The position numbers were made by a program, and so were the translations under genes. Shown here piece after piece: positions 56,633 through 64,000 of a stretch of DNA of 64,000 nucleotides (the first letter of the stretch is position 1; each line of letters starts with the position of its first letter). The notes under the pieces are model-generated. The model was given only the letters and a program-made list of their open reading frames with translations, had not been told where the DNA came from and did no database searches. The DNA comes from Nilaparvata lugens (lineage: Eukaryota > Arthropoda > Insecta > Hemiptera > Delphacidae). The stretch lies in NCBI RefSeq assembly GCF_014356525.2, contig NC_052505.1, positions 2,662,759 to 2,726,758 on the forward strand. Reading direction: 5' to 3'.

Positions 56633-57590
56633 GAACGTTTTTTGTCTTCCAATTAATGGGACCGGTTTTTTATGTGATACAACACAGTTTGTCAGTCAAA
56701 AAGTTTGTCAGTCACTTTCAGTGATGAAAAACTTATCTCTTGTCCATGGATAATCAAAAAGTCAAAGGTTTTTTCCATAGATTTACCGACCCAGCGACTC
56801 CTATCCTTTCCAGTACATGATTCAATCAACAGTGATCCCGATTTCGGAAAAATATCAGACTTTTCAGGGAGGTAATCTGATGGTCAAACGTAAGAGGAGA
56901 ATAGAAATATACCCTGAGATTTATATTTTCATTTATAATAAAAAAAGCCTTAAAGACAATAAAATATAAATTAATTTGATCAGTTGATTCTCTTCAGTCA
57001 TATCAGTTTATTTAATTAAAATAAATTCATTCGGTGCTTATTTTTCATTTCAAAAATTTAATTATTGTACTCTTTTTGAAATTTATTTATAGAGACCTGA
57101 AGATGGTGTAGAACACCGAAACTATAGTGAGGTCCACCTTATAATGAAAGTGGATAAAGATAGGAGAACAACGTTGCCGATCCTCTGTCTTTCCAATGCC
57201 TCCTATAGACGGTAGCTGATTCATTTTTATTGATGTCATATTAACTAATCATTCTCGGTTAAAATAATCTATTATATTTTACTAAGCAAGAAATTATATT
57301 TTTCAAAATTTCATAATGAATTTTCATAATTGAGATTGAATATTTTGTTAATTAATTATCAATTTTGCATTGTTAAAAGACGATCTGGCAACAGAGCAAA
57401 GCGAGCAAAAGATAGCGGTATCCGCCTTGATGAATGATGGACAAGGATAGGAATATCCATTGCTAAACAAGAACTGCTATTATAACGTGGACGACACTAT
57501 AATTGTTATACGAGTAATTTGTATTTTTATTTTATTACTCTATTAATTTCATGAAATGATACCATAATTCTATTTCATAAATAGTTCATT
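56633..57590. repeat. Duplicated segment, copy 1 (offset 1142)
   Basis: Nearly identical to 57775-58732 (one substitution noticed, ATATACCCTGAG versus ACATACCCTGAG). It contains GGAGACCTGAAGATGGTG-like text and a complete MITE A. Confidence 0.92.
57123..57504 (+). mobile_element. MITE family A, complete copy (reference copy)
   Basis: TATAGTGAGGTCCACCTTAT ... CTATTATAACGTGGACGACA then CTATA. Terminal inverted repeats of about 28 bp and a TA at each border suggest a TA target-site duplication of Tc1/mariner type. Length is about 380 bp and there is no coding frame. Confidence 0.88.
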
Positions 57591-57625
57591 TAAGTTTTTA
57601 GACAAGTCAAAAGTCAGCCAATTGT

Positions 57626-57779
57626 CGTTTTCTCACTTGCCGATTCCGGGACGACACAAGAGGGCAGGAAGCTCTCCGATTGTCTGATTCTCAAAACGTC
57701 AACCTGATCAGCCAATCAAAGGGCTTACTGTTGTGTCGTGTCGTGTCGTGCCGCCCCGGTATCGGTTAGTGTGAGAACG
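57626..57779. mobile_element. Family C MITE, copy 1
   Basis: GTTTTCTCACTTGCCGATTC and CCGGTATCGGTTAGTGTGAG are inverted over about 40 bp (CCGATTCCGGGACGACAC / GCCCCGGTATCGG). A GTCGT pentamer is expanded at 57729-57752. Confidence 0.85.
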
Positions 57780-58732
57780 TTTTTTGTCTTCCAATTAATG
57801 GGACCGGTTTTTTATGTGATACAACACAGTTTGTCAGTCAAAAAGTTTGTCAGTCACTTTCAGTGATGAAAAACTTATCTCTTGTCCATGGATAATCAAA
57901 AAGTCAAAGGTTTTTTCCATAGATTTACCGACCCAGCGACTCCTATCCTTTCCAGTACATGATTCAATCAACAGTGATCCCGATTTCGGAAAAATATCAG
58001 ACTTTTCAGGGAGGTAATCTGATGGTCAAACGTAAGAGGAGAATAGAAACATACCCTGAGATTTATATTTTCATTTATAATAAAAAAAGCCTTAAAGACA
58101 ATAAAATATAAATTAATTTGATCAGTTGATTCTCTTCAGTCATATCAGTTTATTTAATTAAAATAAATTCATTCGGTGCTTATTTTTCATTTCAAAAATT
58201 TAATTATTGTACTCTTTTTGAAATTTATTTATAGAGACCTGAAGATGGTGTAGAACACCGAAACTATAGTGAGGTCCACCTTATAATGAAAGTGGATAAA
58301 GATAGGAGAACAACGTTGCCGATCCTCTGTCTTTCCAATGCCTCCTATAGACGGTAGCTGATTCATTTTTATTGATGTCATATTAACTAATCATTCTCGG
58401 TTAAAATAATCTATTATATTTTACTAAGCAAGAAATTATATTTTTCAAAATTTCATAATGAATTTTCATAATTGAGATTGAATATTTTGTTAATTAATTA
58501 TCAATTTTGCATTGTTAAAAGACGATCTGGCAACAGAGCAAAGCGAGCAAAAGATAGCGGTATCCGCCTTGATGAATGATGGACAAGGATAGGAATATCC
58601 ATTGCTAAACAAGAACTGCTATTATAACGTGGACGACACTATAATTGTTATACGAGTAATTTGTATTTTTATTTTATTACTCTATTAATTTCATGAAATG
58701 ATACCATAATTCTATTTCATAAATAGTTCATT
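57775..58732. repeat. Duplicated segment, copy 2
   Basis: Starts GAACGTTTTTTGTCTTCCAA immediately at the right end of MITE C copy 1. Beyond 58732 the flank is only a diverged relative of that after copy 1. Confidence 0.92.
58265..58646 (+). mobile_element. MITE family A copy inside duplicated segment 2
   Basis: It is the exact positional counterpart of 57123-57504, shifted by 1142. Confidence 0.88.
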
Positions 58733-58770
58733 CAAGTTTTCGGAAAAATCTGAAGTCAGCCAATAGTGTT

Positions 58771-58927
58771 GTTCTCACACTTGCCGATTCCGGGACGACA
58801 CAAGAGGGCAGGAATCTCTCCAATTGTCTGATTCTCAACTCGTTAACCTGATCAGCCAATTGGAGAGCTTACTGTCGTGCCGTGTCTTGTCGTGTCGTGC
58901 CGTCCCGGTATCGGTTAGTGTGAAAAC
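58771..58927. mobile_element. Family C MITE, copy 2
   Basis: GTTCTCACACTTGCCGATTC ... CCGGTATCGGTTAGTGTGAA. It differs from copy 1 at many positions, unlike the adjoining duplicated segment. Confidence 0.85.
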
Positions 58928-59020
58928 GACTATTCTTTCATTGAAATTTTATTAGGATAGTTCATAGAGTTGACAAGAGAAACGTTCTCAACTGGAAATG
59001 CACTACTGTTGCTTGATATT

Positions 59021-59640
59021 AAGTTGATTTTCAGAGTATATTCAGTTGATTTTCAGAGTATATTCAGTTGATTTTTAGAGTATATTCAGTTGATTCTCAG
59101 AGTGTATTCAGTTGATTTTCAGAGTATATTAAGTTGATTTTCAGAGTAAATCCATTTGATTTCCAGAGTGTATTTAGTGATATTCAGTTGATTTTCAGAG
59201 TATATTCAGTTGATTTTCAGAGTATATTCAGTTGATTTTCAGAGTATATTCAGTTGATTTTCAGAGTATATTCAGTTGATATTCAGTTGATTTTCAGAGT
59301 ATATTCAGTTGATTTTCAGAGTATATTCAGTTGATTTTCAGAGTATATTGAGTTGATTTTCAGAGTATATTCAGTTGATTTTCAGAGTATATTCAGTTGA
59401 TTTTCAGAGTGTATTGAGTTGATTCTCAGAGTGTATTCAGTTGATATTCAGTTGATTTTCAGAGTATATTCAGTTGATTCTCAGAGTGTATTCAGTTGAT
59501 TCTCAGAGTGTATCAGTTGATATTCGGAGTATATTCAGTTGATTTTTAGAGTATATTCAGTTGATTTTCAGAGTATATTCAGTTGATTTTCAGAGTACAT
59601 TCAGTTGATTTTCAGAGTTTATTGAGTTGATATCCAGTTG
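59021..59640. repeat. 22 bp minisatellite, about 28 units
   Basis: Unit TTGATTTTCAGAGTATATTC + AG. Occasional half-unit insertions (GATATTCAG) and a subset of TTGATTCTCAGAGTGTATTC variants occur in two clusters, indicating several rounds of local duplication. Confidence 0.95.
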
Positions 59641-59699
59641 AAACTACTTCATCCTGTATAAATACTACCATTCATGGCTCTGACATCTCTCTCCCAACC

Positions 59700-59966
59700 T
59701 AGCGTCCCAACAATCCAAGATGCTAGAGTGGTAGAACCCCACCGAAAATCCGGGTTCATTTATATCCATAATCCCCCATATTCTACATCCTTATTTTTCT
59801 ATCATATTACTTATTATTATATTTAAGAGATTATTTCATTATGTTTTGATGTAGATTCATTAGAATTGTATAGGAGGGTTAAGTGGGAGAGAGGGCCGGC
59901 TGCGCCCTAACTTCGCCCTCCAGGTTAAAATAAAGGCAGCCTATCTATCTATCTATCTATCTATCC
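59700..59966 (+). mobile_element. LINE 3' end with (CTAT)n tail
   Basis: GAGGGCCGGCTGCGCCCTAA, CTTCGCCCTCCAGGTTAAAA and TAAAGGCAGC run into a CTAT run at 59939-59966. GCCGGC...GCCCTCC hairpin text before a short-repeat tail is typical of a LINE 3' UTR. No coding remnant is seen. Confidence 0.6.
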
Positions 59967-60069
59967 TTACCCCTCACCAAGCCTTGATATCCTCCCACTT
60001 GGACCTTTCAAATTTTCACTTCCCTGTCAAATTCTGCCAATTCAATCAATTAGCCCACATTAGTTTCAT

Positions 60070-60337
60070 CATAGAGAAACAATAGCATAAGTAGATATCC
60101 CATGGCATAGGGCGTTTATGTCGCAACTTTTACTGTTATCTCAAGCCGATAGCCCACGTAGTTCTTTCCCGTGAAGCTTTATTACGCTGATAGTCTCTCA
60201 TAGTTCATAGACTCTTACCCGGTCAAAACAGTAAAAATCAACAATAATCGACAGAAATTGGCTTGGGATAACAGTAAAAGTTGCGACATAACGCCCTATA
60301 CCATGGGATATCTACTTACGCTATTGTTTCTCTATGG
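60070..60337. mobile_element. Family E foldback MITE, copy 2 (complete)
   Basis: CATAGAGAAACAATAGCATA at the left is complemented by TACGCTATTGTTTCTCTATG at the right. Arms are about 82 bp, with an internal GGCCGATAGCCCACGTAG-like spacer. Confidence 0.92.
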
Positions 60338-60354
60338 TTTCATCATTCGTATGA

Positions 60355-60500
60355 ATTTCCACTGATATTTTCCACCATGAATTGTATTTAATTAGAAGTG
60401 TTATATTTTTGTATTGTTTGATTTTATAAGTGTTTGCCATAGGTTTTGTCAGACCTGGCTATGTAAGACGAATTAAATAAATATGAAATATCTCAAAGAA
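60355..60500 (+). mobile_element. LINE-like 3' UTR remnant
   Basis: GGTTTTGTCAGACCTGGCTA, TGTAAGACGAATTAAATAAA and TATGAAATATC. The style is that of a LINE 3' end. Confidence 0.35.
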
Positions 60501-60609
60501 CAATTATTTTTTTACCTCGAATATTCACTTATTTCTGAATCTCTTAAACTTGGAAACTAAAATTTATAGATAAAGTTGTTTCAGATGAACACATTTGATA
60601 CCTTGGAAT

Positions 60610-61639
<1,030 letters not shown>

Positions 61640-62335
61640 CTCATACATCTCTCTATTTTTTGTGGAAAATATTATCACGATAAGTTTTACTGAAGACGGA
61701 AAATGCTCCAGGAGTCTTACTGCTCGAAATTTGTTCAAAGTGCAAAGGATTTCTCAGCAGGTCTTGAAGAGGATGGCTTCCTACACTCTGAACCTATTAG
61801 CACCGCTGCTTTCCTTCAGGGATGCGGAAACAAAACAACTTTCTTTACTTCGTCTCCCAGAACCCCTCTCCCTCTTTAACCATTCCCGCCACTCTCCTCT
61901 CACCCTTTTCTTAATGTGAAACACCTCTCCAAAACCTGCCTTAATAGAATTTACGAATTCAGATGGATGTGCCGCTGTTTACTATTGCAGGGCTGAAATT
62001 AGATCAACGGATGAAGGTATTAAGAAACCGCCTTTCAAGAAACCAGGATTCAATTTGTTACAGTGGGACCTCCTCATCCAACTCTCAAGCCCCCAAAGTC
62101 AGCAACGCTTTCTTCAAGTACTCCATTATAATGCTGGTGATTTCTCTACTCAATTCTTAGCTCTTGCTGCTTACATCAACACCTAAATCTCCATTAGAAG
62201 ACGACATTTCTAATTCTCTTTTTCTCTGCAAACCTCCTAAATAGGTAAACACGAATTAGAGTGCATTTTTTATGACTCCAGAAGGAATAGGTTATGCCAT
62301 GGGATGAAAGAATCTTGAAATAAGATAATAGTTAT
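61640..62335. other. Unassigned intron sequence
   Basis: Short plus-strand frames (61623-61919 and 61963-62160) have ordinary composition but no motif, splice context or family I recognise. Pyrimidine-rich text near 61855-61930. Confidence 0.35.
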
Positions 62336-63016
62336 TTGTGCAACTAGTGCGCAAAGTGACAGTTTGCTGCACCGAAAGAAACGTCTACGCACGAGCCCTA
62401 GGCGAGGGCTGAATAGTTTCTTGAGTGCAGCAGAGGAACTTGGCGCACGTATTTCACATTAAGTTTTTCCTACAGTTACCATTGAATAATTATGAAAAGT
62501 GGTTGATTATGGGTAAAATGATGGCTGAAATCCATCAAATGTTTGTCTGTATAATTTTATTATTAATAACAATCTCAATTTATTTCAAACTTCATAAACC
62601 ATTTGAAAATTTAATCGATAATTTATTCAAATTAAAAATTAAATTGATCCAATGAATTTGAAAATTTGAATAATTTTGAGTAAATCTTAATTTCTGAATA
62701 ATTTTTCAACCAATCAATTTATGAATGAAGAAAACTATTATTCGAAATAATGAATAATTAATAATATTCAAAATGTTTTATTTAATGAGTTCTCATTTTT
62801 ATTTTTTTCAAAATAAGAAGAAATAGAGAGAGTACAAATTCACATTCAAAATACACGCCAACAATATCAACAGCTGATTGGGATGGCTGCAAGATAATAC
62901 GCAAAGTATTAAGAGTACGCAAAGTAATACTTTGCGCACTAGAGCGGAAAAGTAATACTTTGCGTTCTGTAATCAGTGCAGGAATGGTCACTTTTCAAGG
63001 TAACTGTAGGAAAATA
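62336..63016 (-). mobile_element. Foldback element family J, copy 3 (most complete)
   Basis: TTATTTGTGCAACTAGTGCG ... CAGCAGAGGAACTTGGCGCA ... CCTACAGTTACCATTGAATA ... GGTAACTGTAGGAAAATAAG. It contains multiple CGCAAAGTA inverted motifs at 62895-62965. Confidence 0.75.
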
Positions 63017-63075
63017 AGTTTTTCTGCTTCAAATGTACAGCTTTTTTCATTGCTTTCATTGGTCATTTGTTGTGT

Positions 63076-63104
63076 AGTGAGGTGCTCGTTTTATAATGTA
63101 TGAA
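63076..63104 (+). mobile_element. MITE family A, left-terminus fragment
   Basis: GTAGTGAGGTGCTCGTTTTA then TAATG. Confidence 0.5.
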
Positions 63105-63113
63105 TCCTAAACT

Positions 63114-63969
63114 ACTAGTAGCTCTGTGAACAGTAGACATCACGCAGTATTTTCATCCACAAGTACCTGATTGAAACTATTATAGACCTTATGGAATACA
63201 GCAATCAGCTGATGTGGCTTCTCCACACATCTGTGTAATCACTTGTCAGCTGATTTATGATGAATAATTCTATTGTCTGATTTTTAATCTAATATTGGCG
63301 TATGAAGGAGGCTCATTTTCCTTCTATATTATCCTTGGAATGCAAAATTTCCAAAAATCTTGTATATACGTAGACGCGAAATTAAAAAAGTAACATACCT
63401 GTCAAATTTCATGTAAATCTATTACCGCGTTTCGCCGTAAATGCGCAACATATAAACATTTAAACATTAAGAGAAATGCCAAACCGTCGACTTGAATACC
63501 CTATCCCGTAGAAGTATTTCATATTTGAGAAATAAACTCTATAATAAAGTTCCAAGAGGATGGTTGATAAAGAAGCCTAAAATAAAAGATTTCCATACCT
63601 GGGTGAAAGAAAATTATTTTTATTCAATTAATGATTTGGTTTAATATTGATTGATGTTGTATGAATCTTAAATTCAGCTTTATGTATATCTTTAATTTAT
63701 TGTTATTTCTTAGAATGGAATATTTAGTTGGTTGAATGTTAATTACTGTTAGCCTATATTATAATATTGTAGGATCATTTTATATATTAATATTAATGTA
63801 TAAGTGAATAAGTTATATTAAGACTGCACGTCGTCGTACAAGTTTTCTTTTGCCGACGTGTAGCACAAAGTTGTCAATTTCCTTTCAGTTGTATTCTGTA
63901 TATATTTTTGTGCAATAAACGATTTGATTTGATTTGATTTGAATCTTAGACCTCACTTCGCTCTGTCAA
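63114..63969 (+). mobile_element. Family H, copy interrupted by a LINE
   Basis: The left part 63114-63497 (ACTAGTAGCTCTGTGAACAG ... CGTCGACTTGAAT) and right part 63941-63969 (GAATCTTAGACCTCACTTCG ... CTCTGTCAAT) match the uninterrupted copies at 27781 and 32329. Confidence 0.82.
63498..63940 (+). pseudogene. 5'-truncated LINE 3' end with (ATTTG)n tail
   Basis: The frame reads SRRSISYLRNKLYNKVPRGW then LIKKPKIKDFHTWVKENYFY and SINDLV, ending TAA at about 63643, the C-terminal end of a jockey/CR1-like ORF2. The 3' UTR carries a hairpin (CACGTCGTCGTACAAG ... GCCGACGTG). The tail GATTTGATTTGATTTG runs at 63921-63940. TTGAAT is repeated at both borders as a short TSD. Confidence 0.8.
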
Positions 63970-64000
63970 TTAAACGAGCAATTTCTGTTTAGTAATAATT

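Noticed and set aside
59021..59640. CRISPR-like regularity of the 22 bp repeats
   Set aside because: No spacers; simple minisatellite with half-unit insertions.

Overview
This is an AT-rich, strongly repeat-laden animal nuclear window. The GT-AG exons, large introns, LINE remnants with short-repeat tails, Helitron and MITE families, and the style of the 'CTGGTGTGG' (CA)n-bearing and 'TAGTGAGGTCCACG' repeats point to an insect. A planthopper-like hemipteran such as Nilaparvata is my best guess, from recollection of repeat style and not from any search. There is no bacterial-style gene organisation.

Only one host gene is convincingly visible: part of a class C orphan GPCR of the GPR158/GPR179 type (insect CG31760/smog group) on the plus strand. 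Three phase-0 exons are seen: 5180-5323 (EGF-like cysteine-rich stalk), 24369-24569 (second cysteine-rich segment plus TM1) and 39631-39699 (start of TM2). They read through to 138 codons. The introns between them are about 19.0 kb and 15.1 kb, and the outer introns run off both ends of the window. The Cache-like ectodomain exons should lie to the left of the window, and the rest of the 7TM and the cytoplasmic tail to the right.

Everything else is intronic and mostly transposon-derived. I name the families A-P for reference. A is a MITE of about 375 bp with ends TAGTGAGGTCCACG, in about 20 copies. B is a 0.8-1.0 kb element with an internal (CA)n run, in 9 copies. C is a MITE of about 155 bp with ends GTTCTCACACT. 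D is a foldback element with a one-sided tail (3.36 kb and short forms). E is a 270 bp foldback MITE. F is an AT-rich interspersed repeat. G is a short non-autonomous Helitron (A^TCTATA...CTAG^T). H starts ACTAGTAG and ends CTCGGTCAAT. I is a degenerate satellite of about 150-170 bp. J is a foldback of about 0.6-0.7 kb. M and N are small MITEs. O is a 1.2-1.5 kb unit present as two inverted copies. P is an 830 bp insertion in the satellite. LINE pieces come from several lineages. They include one intact reverse-transcriptase ORF (51795-53585, minus), several RTE-like C-termini, and an internally deleted short LINE (28978-29400).

Layout: 1-5 kb, mixed A/J/B/F/G and LINEs; 5.2 kb, exon; 5.4-6.5 kb, minisatellite block; 7.2-10 kb, perfect 1391 bp tandem duplication; 10.6-13 kb, foldback, LINE and purine tract; 14-20.8 kb, satellite I broken by D, P and J; 21-30 kb, LINE 3' ends, exon 2, B/H/O; 30-39 kb, B/H/G/O and LINE; 39.6 kb, exon 3; 40-50 kb, A-rich region including a tandem array; 51-55.6 kb, a LINE broken by a second LINE and MITEs; 56.6-58.9 kb, tandem duplication with A and C; 59-64 kb, minisatellite, E, B, J and H. 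The order of events can be read from nesting, target-site duplications and paralogous empty sites. I found no evidence for a new enzymatic system. The most unusual observations are the element architectures (D, B), the internally deleted LINE, and a possible coding exon inside D.
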